Shown here: piece by piece, positions 1 through 14,200 of the stretch
Layout: every line of letters starts with the position of its first letter
How positions within the stretch are numbered: the stretch's first letter is position 1
Assembly: GCF_001039355.2 (NCBI RefSeq)
Contig: NW_019774525.1
Coordinates: 406,749-470,748, forward strand
Direction: 5' to 3'
DNA length: 64,000 bases
DNA from: Lingula anatina
Lineage: Eukaryota > Brachiopoda > Lingulata > Lingulida > Lingulidae
Translations under genes and position numbers: made by a program
The notes under the pieces: generated by a model
Databases searched by the model: none
Seen by the model: the letters and a program-made list of their open reading frames with translations, nothing else
What the model was told of the DNA's origin: nothing

Positions 1-382
1 AAGGTGATAGTTAGATAAAAGGTAGACCAAGGTCAAGGGTAGGCCCTCCCCTCCACAAGCCCATGAACTTCAATGGCCTGATACTGGGGTAAATTGTACA
101 CCAGGGTCCTTTGGAACCAGTAAGCCTGGGAATGTAGAGTGAGAAATGACCCAGTTACTGCCCCACCCTATTTATTATCTTCTCTGAAAAACATAATTTC
201 ATGCAGATGAGTGCATGTGTGCCTGCACATGTTCTGTAGATGACAATCAGTCATGGACATTTTCAGAAAAATACGTGGCAGGTTGAATCCCACATGCATA
301 ACTGCACTTAGGCGTACATCTAGAATGTATGCATGCATGTTAGACAAGTAGACACATGCATGTTTATACATGCTGGTGCACA

Positions 383-419
<37 letters not shown>

Positions 420-3400
420 ACACACATCTACCACGTTTCACTGATCACCACATATCTGGTGCATGTGTGACAAGTGCCCTGTGGGAGAGCAGCAGTGATT
501 ATGTTGTAATAACCAGCCCACTCTGCTCTCCATGTGATAAATGCCTCCAATATGACCTCAATGATGGAATGATAATGTCAGTGTGTGTATTAATGAGACA
601 GTAATGAGACAGTAGTGTCTTCGGTGATAAATACACCTTCATAATCACTAGCCATGCCTTTGCGTGTGGTGGCATGCTCGCCACTTCTCTTCACCACATA
701 TTAATAATGAGTCTTTTTTTTCCTGGTTCTGTTTCAAGTGTGTAGATCTATCTTAGCTCAATCTAGGTCTGGTTCAATTTTCCTTCAATTTTCAATTATC
801 TTGTTAAATTTGAAACTGATTTTGGTATGTCATAGAATTCTTACAAATTGAGCAGGTTGTATCACAAGTATGTCAGGTAGTTATTCTTGGGAAATGATCC
901 ACCTTAGAATGACGCATTAAGGAAGTACTTCTTTTCTGTACATTTACTAATTGACCAATGACAGATGTCTTAAATACCTGTTATCTCTAAGGTATCCAAT
1001 TATTTCTGGGTGGGGTATTCAAATTATGGTTAAATTTTAGGCAAATCAAAGTCAGTGTATTTTAATTTTTTTCTGTTATCATTCAATATCAAATTCAAAA
1101 GAATTTTGAGGCGTTTATTGAAGTTGTAACTCAAGGCTGAACAAAGAACAAATTATGTTTTCACTTGCTTATTTCCCAGGGTTAACTGATTTAATTGCTC
1201 TTTTAATGTAAATATTAAAATATGGGACCACAAGTTCCCATGCTATCTGACCAATGGACTGACCACTTATACCATTGACCATTAAACAAGTCAGCTCCTG
1301 ACCTTTGCTTGGTAAGGGTAATGAGTGGCTGCATGCAACTGTTTCTGCAGTCATTATCCAGTACAGGTAGGTACAGTTTGTATCCTGGGTCACCTTGGAT
1401 AGACTTTGCCAGCCAGGAATGGGGTTTGATACCTAAGTTATGCTTGCATTTCCCTTGTTTTGGGACCAGGATGGTGATTACAGAGCAATTTTAGTGGTTA
1501 GGATGGTTAGGGTAGTGAACTGTGGGTCTGGTTTGCTCTGGGGATATTGTTTTCCTGATTCCTAAAAGCTGATTTTGTTGGACAGAGCTGATGTTCACCC
1601 AGACCCCCCTGTACCCCAGTACCTCTACAAATACTCCCCAGCACCCAAACCCCCCACCCCCCCAGCACAGTCTCTTCTTGGTTAACACACTGACAGGGAG
1701 TCTTCTTTTTTTTTTTACTGCATGGAATAAAAAATTGCCAAGAGCTGTTTCTTAATTTTTTTGCAATACTTCATACTTTGAACATCTAAGATGATTATTC
1801 ACACATAAGGGGGGAGATGTACCTGTGGATATGCTTCAGGTGATGTATAAGGTATGCAAGACTTGTTGCTGGAATTCTTTTTGATATACCATTGGGTGTT
1901 TCATTGGCATTTTGATAGATAATAAAAAACGAGAAAGAGCCAAATAGCATATTTTCCAATTCTTTTTTCTGTACTTCCACAATTTTTTATGCTCCAGTCA
2001 TGTTCGGAGAATCTTTGATACCTTGTCTTTGTAGTAATATGTGTGGTTTAAGGAAACACTATTAATTATGTGAAGCTATGCAGGTTGGCTGCTTTTGTCT
2101 TATCTCCTTGCCCTCTTGTGTGTGGATTTGAAATTTTGGCAAGTAAATCAATAAATTTGACAAGGAATGTTTGTCAAGTAATCAATATAGTCAATAAATA
2201 TGATTTTTTCCCCAATATTAACCCCAGAACTTGTATGGAGCATGGTATTGTATACTTGTCTTACCTGTGACCAGCTGTGTCAGGTATTCCCACACTTTGT
2301 CTATATCATGTTTAACTATGGTGATGCTTTGTCTGGAAGCACTTCCTATGTCTTATCCCCGATTGCTTACCCATCTGAGTATCTGTGTGTGCACTTCTGT
2401 ACCTGATCCATAGTCTTCTACTTGGGTCTTTAATATGTGTGCGTGTATCAGTGAGAATGTTGGGAGTATCAAAAAGGCAGTGCTAATAGGCTACCCTGTA
2501 ACATTTGTCAGTGGTGATATGTCATGTTGGAGAAGTGGTTCCAGTGAGAAGACAGACCACTTAGGAATGGGGTTTTGCTGAGATTTGACAGCATATGTAA
2601 CAATACACTGTGTCAGTGTCAAAGTCACTAAAAGCGACTGAATACAACTTGCTATTAAAATGCCGAAGACTTTTGTGGGTTGTTGTTTTTTCATTCTCTT
2701 TTTATTTTCTTTATCACAAAAGGTCCTGGGTAATTCAACTCACCACATCAAATGAAACCGATGCTGTCTAGGATCCCCCCTTAAATGAGTTATTAAGGTG
2801 ATGATAATGATTTGTTTTACAATTTTGCCATTGTTGGGAACTGATGGTAAAGGCACTGATGCACCTGAGACATGATAATCAGTGATTAGAATGCTCCAGG
2901 TCTCTCTGCCCTACAGTGGCAACAATTGGTGATCGAGAGCATCCTATGATCATCATAAGTTTAACTTGATTGTTCCAATAAGATGGATACAAGACTGGAA
3001 TGTCATTCAGGTAATCTGGTTGAAATTGTGACAGACATGCAAAAGGGGGTATTGTTTACTTTAGGTTAAAAAAAAGAAAAGAAAAAATTAATTTGACTGA
3101 AGTTTTATTGTAAATCTATTATTATCAAGTTCTAGTGTGTTGTTAGACCTTTTAGAGCAATTTGTGAATGTATGTTATATGGATATACACACACACTTTT
3201 ACAAACATTTGCACAAACACAAGCACCACATGCCCACATACTAAATATTGAAAAAGAGTTCTTTCCTCTAAACTAATATAACATATCATGTCTTAACCAT
3301 CAGTCACATTGGGTGTTCCTGGTGACAGACAGGCCTTGTTTTCTATGATGAAGTGGTAAAGCTTCTGTAGACATAACTGTGATACCACTTGTTTTTTGTT

Positions 3401-6400
3401 GAGTTTCAAGAAGCTATAGTGATGACACCATGCCATTACTGCCTACAGAACAAAGCTTTGATGTTGGGGATTTGACATTTTAGGTTTGATCACAGAGGGT
3501 TTGCTGTTGTTTCAGGTGTAGTGTCTATGTTTATGTTGGAAAAAAAATGGAAAAAAAAATGATGCAAAACAAGGAAAAGAGAAAAGAAAGAGGCACATTT
3601 TCAGTTTTTTTTTTCAAGCAAAGTTGCTTGTTGGACCTGCTGGTTTTCCTAGAGTTTGCTTTATTTGACCTTAAAGAAGAAAAAAAAAAAATGGATAGGA
3701 AATGACACAGTCAATAATGGCACTGATTATGCAGAACAGATCTCTTTCAGAACAATGAAATGGTTGCAGCAAATTTGCATGCAAAATTGTTGCTGCAGAT
3801 TTTCTGCAAATTTTTTAGAGCATCTGAAGTTTGCAGCAAGCTGACAAGACAACTGACAACTCTTCATATTCTTTCAAATTTGCAGCATACCTCATTTGGA
3901 TGGTAAAATTCCTTCTGGCACATTTGCAGCAAATTTGTGAGAAGACTTCGCTTCAGGCCTGATATTTTGTTAATGAGAGAGAGAAAAAATCTTTCTCTTT
4001 GAGATGTAGTTATATTTTCAATCTGTCATTGTGTTGTAATTGCTGCTGGAATTACAGGCAAGATTCCAGTATCCTAAGCTCTCTCATCAGTGTCCAGAAC
4101 ACTTCCAGGCAGACAAGATAGGTTGTCTCTTGTAAAAATACCCTATTACTCATCACCATGATCTTTACATTTACAAGTAGCATCATCTCTACTAATGAGG
4201 CTTTGTTATGGGGGTTAACTGATCTTTCAAGATTACTCCACCCTCCCTTTGATGTATGTCATTTCTATATTCATATTTCACCGGACATAATTGAAAGAGT
4301 AATTGGTTTATTGCAGGTTGATTTAATCCAGTCCTTAGTGTTTTAAGTGGAGTCTGTCACAGTGGCTTGGCAAAAGGAGGGAGGTGTTTCATTTAAATGT
4401 TGGTAAGGATGTTCCTCAGATGCTGGTATTGCTTCCTGTTCAGTCATGACTGGCAGGCTGGACAGATAAACCTGGAATTCTCTTTATCTGTGGCTTTGGA
4501 AAATCATTTTTAAAAATTGAAAAAAATTCCATAAAATAAATCTGTGACCTGCATTATTTGGCCTTAGATATTTCATGGAAATTGTAATTTAACAAAAGGC
4601 AAAATAAAAATTTTATGAAAGTGTCACTTCAACATTTTGTTAATCTCCATGCTTCTGTAAACTTGATTAAAAAATAGCTGGCATTATATATATATATATA
4701 TATATATATGTGTTTGTTTCCGTAGGCTTGTTCACAATGAAACTACTGTTTCACGAAGATAGGTCCATTTCCGTGGGGACTTTCACTGAATGCAAGAATT
4801 TTAACATATTAATATGCCTGCTCTTGTTTCCAACATACTTAAATAATTATCATCTTTTTTGTTTTCTACTCAACACCAGCAGGAGGTGTGTTAATCTGAT
4901 TGCATTCAGCGAGAGACCCAAGGAGTTGGATCGATCTACGTAAAATGATAGTTTTATTGGGAAAGGGCCCTAACTAAGTCATCACATTATTCAAACTGGT
5001 GTTTCATTTTAGGTTGAATGACAGTCTCCATGCAAGTCTAAACAAAAAGTACTTTTTCCAACAACAACAAACAAAAGAATAATATTGTAGGATCATTTGA
5101 AATGAGTTGCACCCTAAAACGTGGTATCATGTAGATGGATTATGTCCTGATAATACCGAAGTGTTTCCCTTACATCTTCATGGTTAACATGCAGGTCTTC
5201 AACTGCAACCACAACCAACTAGAACTTGTTCCAAAGATGAGATGGTTCAGTGGAGGGTGTGGATGGGGATGAAGATGTGATTTGAGCAATTAAAAAAACT
5301 GACAAATTATATTGTTTTTTATATAGATACATAAAGAATATACCAGACTTGAGCTTTTTTCTGTGGATAAATGGAATTCCGTTTTTTAATTCAATTCTGA
5401 TGGTTCCTGAGATTTGCCAAGGTTAGGTGTTGGGCCCCATGATAAATGTTCAGAGGTTTTTCTTAAACCTAGGCTCATGTCTGATATACACAGACTTTTT
5501 CTGCAGAAACATGGAATTCCACGTTTTTTAATTCAATTCTGATGGTTCCCGAGATTCCCCGGCCTGTTAGGTGTTGGGTCCCATGATAAATGTTCAGAGG
5601 GTTTTTTTTTTTTTAAACCTAGACTCATGTCTGTATACAGGTGTAGGGTCCACAGCCACAACCCTGCTATCAGTCCCCTTTTCCTGAAGTAGATATTACA
5701 GAAATTGAAATGAAGTTAACTTCCGAGTGAGCCTTCAGGCCTGTTCCCATCAGAGATGGGCCAACCTGACAGACAGGCAGGACCTATGATTGCGATTATC
5801 TCACCAGAGGGAGCAAATCTAATCACCCTTCTGTCCAAAAAGCTCCATTGAAATTTTAATGTCATGTATTGCTTGATTATTGTCTCCATAGTTGGCTAAA
5901 ATTGTTATCGGTTGATTTACCGAAATAGGTCTTACTTAGTAAGGTTTGGCTTTCCCCCGTTGGAAGCGTGTCTTAAGATGAAGAAAAAAAAAATCTACAG
6001 GATTCAATTAGGAGGAGCTGTAAACATGAATAGACAGACATCTATCAACTTGACTAGAAAGGAGTAGCATTACAACTGGAGAAAAATATCTTATCTGTTT
6101 TCAGTGACATTAAATTAAGGTTTTGGCTCCCTAGTGTACTACATTTACTTTGATGAGAGCTGAGACTTGACCACCATTTGAGTAGGTAGAAGGAGGATAT
6201 TCATATCAGAAAATTATATTTTTTTAGTGGGCGAATAGGGCTTGTTTGTAATTTATAAATGTGGACATAAAGCTTCTAGTTAATTAGGTTCCATCATCAA
6301 GATTTAAAAGCATGACCATATTTTGATCTCTTATTTAGCGGCAGACAGATAGTAATTAAGTAAGCAACCTCAGAGCAGACACAACACACTTCAGAGATTG

Positions 6401-7226
6401 AGAAAAGGGTTGTAAGATAGTATCTTTAAATAGTCCTATATAGCATGTTAGACAAAACAAAAAGTTGGAAATAAAGTGCAAACTTGACATTACAGCTTTT
6501 AGTACAGGTGTGTCAGAAGCTATTTTTGTTGATTTGCTGAACATGGGCTACTAACTTAGAAGGGAAAAAAAGTTTTATATGCTTGTATGTCATAAACGAT
6601 AATTACTGTTTGTGATCACGTAGGAGCAATTTGACCAACTTTCATGTGTGTCTCTCACTGGTTACACATAATTTCTTTTTATCAACTCCGAACTATTTTC
6701 AATAGAGGAATAATACAAATGGAATGTACCTCACAAGTAGGTAAGAAGATTAAAAATTTGTGATTTTTATTGTAGTTCTCACAACCACTATTTTAACATT
6801 TGTGTAACAAAATATTTGTTTGAGTCGTTAATTCTGCATTTGTAATCACAAACCTGAGGCTCAAGATCGTGAACACCTATTTCGTTAATAAGATCTGTAT
6901 GTGTGTAGATGACTGTGGGTATATGTCTGTTGTTTTATATATATATGTCTGTTGTTATATATAGGTTGTCATCTGTGTGCATGTGTGTTTTTCAATATAT
7001 TCCTAGTTTGTCCGTTATTATATTAATGAATTTAACTCGTGTTATTTTTACAGTGCATCCATTGTCATAAATTTCAAATCAAGACTGAGTAAAATTAAAG
7101 ATGTTCAGACAAAAAGGAAATTTATGCTTTATCTTCAGATTGGAAATTTTGGTCTATAAAATTAATCTCATAATCTCACTGTTCTGTGAGAAAAGCTTTT
7201 TCACATTCAAATCATTTATGTTACAG
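1..7226. other. Gene-poor stretch, probably an upstream MICU3 intron
   Basis: No exon could be supported on either strand. The missing N-terminal MICU exons were looked for and not found, so this is probably intron. It holds a (CA)n tract near 384-426, a (TA)n tract near 4684-4710, short A/T runs and the ~140-bp tandem repeat at 5345-5638. Short open frames here are low-complexity or unsupported. Confidence 0.5.
5345..5638. repeat. Two-copy tandem repeat, unit about 140 bp
   Basis: Two adjacent similar copies, each running from a T-rich run through ATGGAATTCC (5371 and 5511), TTCAATTCTGATGGTTCC and ATGATAAATGTTCAGAG to CTCATGTCTG (about 5473 and 5623). The copies differ by scattered substitutions and by the length of a T run, so the duplication is not very recent. 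Confidence 0.85.
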
Positions 7227-10200
7227 ATCGTGTAAGAAGACGTTATCTGCGAGATATAGAAGTAAAAAAATGGCTAACAGACACACCAACACGACACAAA
7301 GGCTCCATAGAACTGTTTCGAGCTATACATGATAAAGGTAAGTCATAAAAAGGATTTCACCCTCTTAAAAAAGTTTCTTCAGAGGTATTTGTGGGCAATT
7401 AATATACAAATGTCGCACGTGAAAAATAAAAGAACTCAAAAATATTGACTATATCACATTCATTGCTCACCTCATTGGTTCATCCAAGTGGCACTCCCTT
7501 GATGTTTTTCTCATCAATAAAGATGGAGAAATAGTCAAAGGTTCCCACCAACGTCAATGTGAAATATCAGTAAAACATCTTTTGTTTGTTGGTGTGGGAA
7601 AAATGTGCACCATTTTCCCCTGCAGGTCTTAGGCCGTATGACTTGCCTGAACCTGCGTTTCATAACACATAAGGCCCCACACTATGACAGGACATAAAAG
7701 TCATGATATTTTGAACGCATTAACTAAACACTTAAATCTTAAATTGTCCAAATATTCAGCAGACATCCCTTCTCACAATTTATGTGTCGTGCTTTGTCTT
7801 CGGTATAAGAATTGCAGGTTATTTTGTGGAATCCCATATTTTTACATTGATTGCTAAAATGGAAATAGTTTAATGTGATAATGGTATTTGTATGCTTTTT
7901 ATTTGAATATATCTTTTCATGATATGTAAATTAAAACATTCAAAAGGTATTTTTGTATAAAATGAAAATAAAATTAAAGCAATAAGTGAATTTTTGAAAA
8001 GGATATGATAATCCTGAAAAGAATGTCTGAATTCAAATTACAATATCAGGTATAATAGATACAAAACAAAATTATTGCTTGTGCCACCCTTAGATAACAG
8101 TTATTTGGGCATTAAGTGAGTTGGAAACTGTCTTACAGTTCAGAAAAAACTACCCAGAAGTTTTAAATATGAATAACCTCCCCCTGTTGCCTAACACTAT
8201 GCCTCAGGCAAACCATTAAGTAACTGGTGTAAGTCATTACACAGGATGGATTGAATGTATTAGATTCTTGTCATTGTAGAGCTTTTTTTGACCTATACTT
8301 AAAAGCACGTGGAAATGGCAACTTTTCCCTGTGTTTGATGTAATTTCTATGTTGCAATGTGGCTGGTGATAAAACAGGTGCGGGATGCACACTTGGTAGC
8401 ACTCGATAGTTAACTTCATTGTGGAAACCTGTTTTCCAATTCTTTTTTATACACCATTTTGCCTTTGCTGTTTCCAACTGCATACCAAAACCTTTGAAAT
8501 CGTGACAATGAAAATTGGTTATATGATTCTGGTATGGTAATTTGAAAAATAGAAAGAAAGAAAAGAAAAGGAAAAGCTGAAGGTGCAGAAGAACCAAATT
8601 TTTCTACGATATTAGCAAGATATTAGATCCCACTCATGTCGGTGTCAACTGAGTCCAACTTCAGCTTGCGATAACTTATATTTGTGTAGATAGACTTAAC
8701 ACCTTTGAAAAAGAAGACGCTGTGGCATCCTTAAGAAAGGGGTGAAGAGGTGTCAGTGAGGGTAGTGATGTTATATCTTTGTGTGAACAATACTGTCCTA
8801 GATACTGGATATCTGGTATTTGGATGATGGTTAATTTTAAAACTGGTTAATCCTCATCATGTAAGAATTGACGACTTTAAAGTGGATCAAGGAAAAAATG
8901 AGGTTGGAATTTGACTGTTGAAAAGATAATCGATTCATTAAATAGGCAGATGGCATTGTGTTTTTAGGAAGGCCAAGGCAGCTTTATCAAATTATTTATT
9001 TGTTATGGCAATGCCCCATTTTGTATCTTAAACAATATTTGAAAATATTAATAATTTGATTAATATAAAACTTCTAGTAGACAATTTATGGAATACTCAA
9101 TTGATAAAGAGGAGATAATTTAAGTTTTGTAGTTTTATTTTAGGCAGAACTATTTTGATCCAAGGGTGTTCAAGAATATATATATAGCTGTCAACAGGGA
9201 CTTCGTGATTCCTTCTAATGTGGGTGTTATGTGGCAATGAATTTTATAACTGTCAGGGACTGTCACTTTCCTGTCAGCTGCCAAATGATATAGTTCTTAA
9301 TGTTTTAAACAAACACCTGTGGTTAAATTATCCTATAATTGGGGAAACAATAAAAAATGTCTGCAGGTGTTAAAAAAGTCGCGTTTCAGGTTGGTCTCCT
9401 GATGCCGTGACACCTCAGGTATGCAGCTCATCGCTGACCTTTACCACGTCAGCTGCATTAACTATCCCTAATTATAGCAGCTCCTCTATTTTATCTTTTC
9501 CTATCTACAGTTGTGATGAATGGGACACTTTTTTTTCAAAAGATAAGAATTTTAGATTTTACGATATCCTTGTACGTTTAGGGGTATTTCAACGCCATCT
9601 GATAAAAATCTTGCCTTGTATTTTCCACAGGTTGGGTAGACATTGAAGCCTAAGTTGGTAAGCTAGGATGGGGCTGTTCTTTGACACTGTCCAAAAACTT
9701 TACCTTGGACAATAGAATGCTTTTTTTTTTCCAGAGGCAAACTTTGTGCATCAAAAATAGTTTTGTCTTTTCTGTACAAGAGAGTGTTGGTATGGTTTTT
9801 CAGCAGTTTTAAATTAGCCCTAACATTACAATAAGCTCGCTCCACCTGTCACCATAAGTTTTATTTGGTTTTATTATCATTATTTTTTCTATCCTTGTAT
9901 TGATGAAAAAGATAAGATAATGAACACATGGCCAAAATGGTCAACAATGAGTAAGCATAAATGGTGATAGTTTGTTTTTTTGGACAGAGATATCTAAGTA
10001 TTATAACTGGATGTGTGAAGTGGCTGAGCCAGCACTTATAGTTTAAATCAACAAATCATCATTTTTTTTTACAAAGGAGAAAGATGAGGGATACAAGCCA
10101 CAAATACGTCACTGCCTTAATTACGGTACAAAATCCAAGATAAAAATCTTCTGGTTGTTATTTGAAGTATTTGTTCTGGGGAAGAATAATAGTGATAACA

Positions 10201-11180
10201 GCCACTGTGTAAAACCTCATAATACTGACAATGCATTCCACAGTATGCAGTGTTATCTCCTCTTTGTAGGTTAGGTATTATACTACCACATTTTTTTGCT
10301 GTTATCTGAAGGAATCTGGAATATATGAGAAGCCCACTTCATCTATTTATATGTAGATCTGTCAGAGGTATTGGTGGGTATGTGTGTGGATTTTAAGTAA
10401 AATGTGTTAGTTGAGATTAGATGTTGAGATAGCCCAACACGCTCAGTGAATCATCTCCCTGTGGTCTAGTCACACCTGATTGTTTTCCAGTTTTGGAGAT
10501 CATAATGCAATATCTGTTTGTTGACACTGCCCTCAAAGTGCTGTCACGGGGAGGATAACGGACTAGAAATAATCTCCCTAATGGAGAACGATCAATGCTT
10601 TGATGCCCAAGCCTTTGAATTTAGCCAGAATGATTCACCCGTGTTCACAATCATGATTGCAATCTAAATTGGAAGTGGTTTGTGCAAGTTTGCTATTTTT
10701 TGAAAAACAGTTGACTCACCGTGGATTATCAAGAGATGTGTAATTGTGCATGTTGGGGGTTGATGAGGGGAGGGGGTGTTCAGTAATTCTGGCTTTATAT
10801 GCCCTGTGCAGTACTGACTGCACCAATAGGGTCTTGATTAAAAAATAAGTCCAATGTTTATTACCTGGTCTGCCAAAACACTCATTATTATAAAATAAAT
10901 GTGCCCTTCTAGATAATCTTTTTATTCACTGGAGAAAATTTATGTAAGAGCTGCTGGTATACCCAGAAACCTGTGCATCTTTGTGTCCTCATACCCTTGT
11001 CTCTGAAGAGTTGAGGCTATTGCAGTAACTATAAGAAAAAGTTTTCCTTTTCTTCACCTTATCAAGTAAAAACTATTAAAAGTAAGTGGCAATGACAGAG
11101 CTAGAAATAACTTATCACTGGTACTTGGAATTGACAAGTTTTGATGAAGAGGTGCTCTTTCTCCTCCCCTCCTCCAGCGC

Positions 11181-11228
<48 letters not shown>

Positions 11229-14200
11229 TTTTTTGGGGGGGGGAGGGTGAATGAGGTTTTCAGGGTATGGAATATGGCTTTTTTTTTGTGTTTTAAGACA
11301 TGACAGATATCTAGTGCAGTCAAGTATCACTGGGTATGTTAACACTCAGTCAAACATGGGTCCACTTACTACCCATCAGGGTTTTGGCAGTGTGGAGTGT
11401 AAACTTCCTCTCTAAGTCATCACCTTAGCCTAGAGCCCAGTTGGAAAGTCTCATCAGTTGTAGTGAAAATGTGGATCTGTTAGGACAAGATAAGATAAAA
11501 TGTCTTTCTACAACTTTTATACTAGTGTTTGTCTGTGAAGGTGCCAGTTATGGTAGAAAATAAGCCCTCGCTTGAGCACTCGCATGCACTGGGTTGCAAA
11601 ATCTACACATTAATGCATGTTTCTAGAAACATGTTAATTAGTTTCTGGTTCTTTTCCGTGTAAGCTTTTTCTCATAATTTGGAGAACCATGAAGTTTGTA
11701 AACTTGCAGCAATTTTTTTTAATGAATAAATTTTTAAAATTGCATTTCTTTCGCCGAGTTTTTTTATTTGAACAATTGTAGTCTGTAATTTATTGAAAAA
11801 TAAGTGCTTGCAACTTCCCCTTTCCTACCCAATCGGGAGGGGAGGAGAGATGGGCAGAAACAAAACTTCACAGCTATGAAAAATGTGCAACCCATTCCTT
11901 TTCGTCCTGGCCTTCTGCCCCTGTTTGAAAACCCTGCAGCTATTTTGTTTATTTTTTTCTACTCTGAAGTTTCCTATATTCTTTATTTCTATAGTAATTC
12001 AGTCGCAGTAATTGAAAGAATGTCTCCATCTGACAGCAAGCCTAGTTAGTTCCAGCCAGCTTGAGCAACCTGGTGAACCACAGCAGCCCTCCCTTGAAAC
12101 AACATGACACTATCACACAGAAAGTGCAGCTAATTTGGTATTACATTACAATGGAGTTATGTAAAATATTCCAAAGCCAACACAAAAATATATATATCGA
12201 GCCATTTCAAACGGAAACCCGAGACATATTACCGATTATAACCTTATGATTTAGTTGACGTTTTGGTTAAATTTGTTGTACTTTTGAAACTATTTTTGTA
12301 ATTTTCCTGGTCCAAAATAAATAGAAACCGTTGCTGTAGGAAGGGGAAACACAAAAAAGTGGTGATAATAATAGCAACAGGAGCTATTGCAAGATTGCAG
12401 CAGGTGCACAGAAGGCAGTGCCATTGATTGGACTAGACAGTAACAGTGCACAGTTGTTGCTCTAATGAATCTAAGTAATTGATCCAATTGGTGTGTGGAG
12501 GAACAATGGCATTCCAATGACACTTGTAGCAAATGTGTATGGATAGGTTATATTTTGCCAGTTATACAATGCCTTGATGATTGCACTGTGCCCTGTGACA
12601 GCAGTTGTAATGATGCTTATATGAACGGTTTTTGGTGACAGTGACATGAATGAAAATATCACAAGCAGTGTTGCTATCCATTAAGTGCGTAGGCACCATT
12701 ATATAGACCCTGTATATTTTGTAACTATGGATGCCAATGCACATTCACAAAGACAAAGTTTTCAAGGCTTCTTTTAAGTTAAACATGTAATCTGAATGCT
12801 AAATCAGTGGCAGTTCTTACAATAGTCAATAGATTGCTAAACTACACTAGTAAATATTTTCAGAGTTGCAAAATGTGTATAACTGATAACATTTCTTCAG
12901 AATTAAAAGCTAATTACAACAATAATGAAACCAGTGTTACCAATAATACATTGCAGCCCAATACAGTGGCAGCAATACAATACTCACGTGGCATGTAGCA
13001 GTAGTCGTGAGTGAACAGCATATGGCAGTCTGAAGGTGTGACTTGCATGTGCCTGGATTCACCTAGCCTTTCCCACAAATACCCGTCAAATCCCTTGGAG
13101 ACCTCCTTCAGAGACCTGAGCCAATCCAAACAAATCAAAGTTTTCCAGTTTTTACTGGACCATACTACTGTAACTGCTGCAGTTGTTCCTATCATTCTTG
13201 AAAATAGATGCAATTGGGGCTGTCCCAAGGACCATGATTTAAGTGTAAGATTGACATTATCTGGGCCTGTTTGTGAATAAAAAGTAGTATCTTTTTCTTC
13301 AGAATTGGATTCTATTCTCATAAAAGAAGAAATTGCATTTCAATATTTACTGTTTTTTACGTAAGAATAAGAAAAATTTGTACCTTTGCAAACAAGTCTC
13401 AGATTCAATATTGGCATTTTGCATTGATTTTTTTTTGTGCGCGTGTGTGTGTGTGTTCTGCCAATTTATCAAAGACTAGATGACCTTGGAATAACCTGTG
13501 ACCCTTGCAATGACTGGCCAGTTGACCTTCTGAGTTCACTTACTGATTGTTTAGTCACAAGGTATGTCTGCCTTCAAAGAAATGTAAGGATGATGTATAA
13601 GAGGTGCCAATGAGACTTTGGACAAAATGCCTTAGAAGAGGTTTAAAATCAATCCTGGCTAACTATGTACTACTTTGAAGAATTACCACCAAATTGTTTG
13701 AATGAGGCCATAAGGATATACACATGCAGCAAAATAGTTTTTGAAAAATTTACCGCATTAGATTTGAAGTTAGTTACTGACAGTTTTGTTATGTAGGGAG
13801 TATACAAATGGTAGAACATGTTCTGTGTAACTGTCCCTTCACAGTGGGCTTCAGAGAGAAATTTATTAACATGTTTTTCAGATTAGTTACAGCCTTTTGG
13901 GCAAACAAATATACCAGCAATATATATATGTAAATATGTTTTTCTCTTCATTTCTATTTTGACTGCTTAACATGCTGATATTGTGAAAAAGAAAAAAAAA
14001 ATGTTTTCATTAATTCTTGTTCTCCCACTTACAATTCAGAATAAATTAAATGTAAGTCTAGAAGACTGACAGTGAAAATTGAAAAACACCTTTGTGAAAA
14101 AAGCAGATGTATTGATTTAAGATATCTTGGGTCCCATCCTAACACCAATGCATCACTGTGATTTTTATTGCTGGGAAACTGCAGATAAGTAACCAAAAAT

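Noticed and set aside
3740-3930. Repeated TTTGCAGCAAATTTG-like boxes
   Set aside because: Several short matches, but no consistent period or inverted arms were found, so no repeat element is claimed.
11054-11345. Frames with Arg/Glu and Pro/Lys runs
   Set aside because: They translate the (CT)n/poly-C/poly-T tract near 11180-11247.
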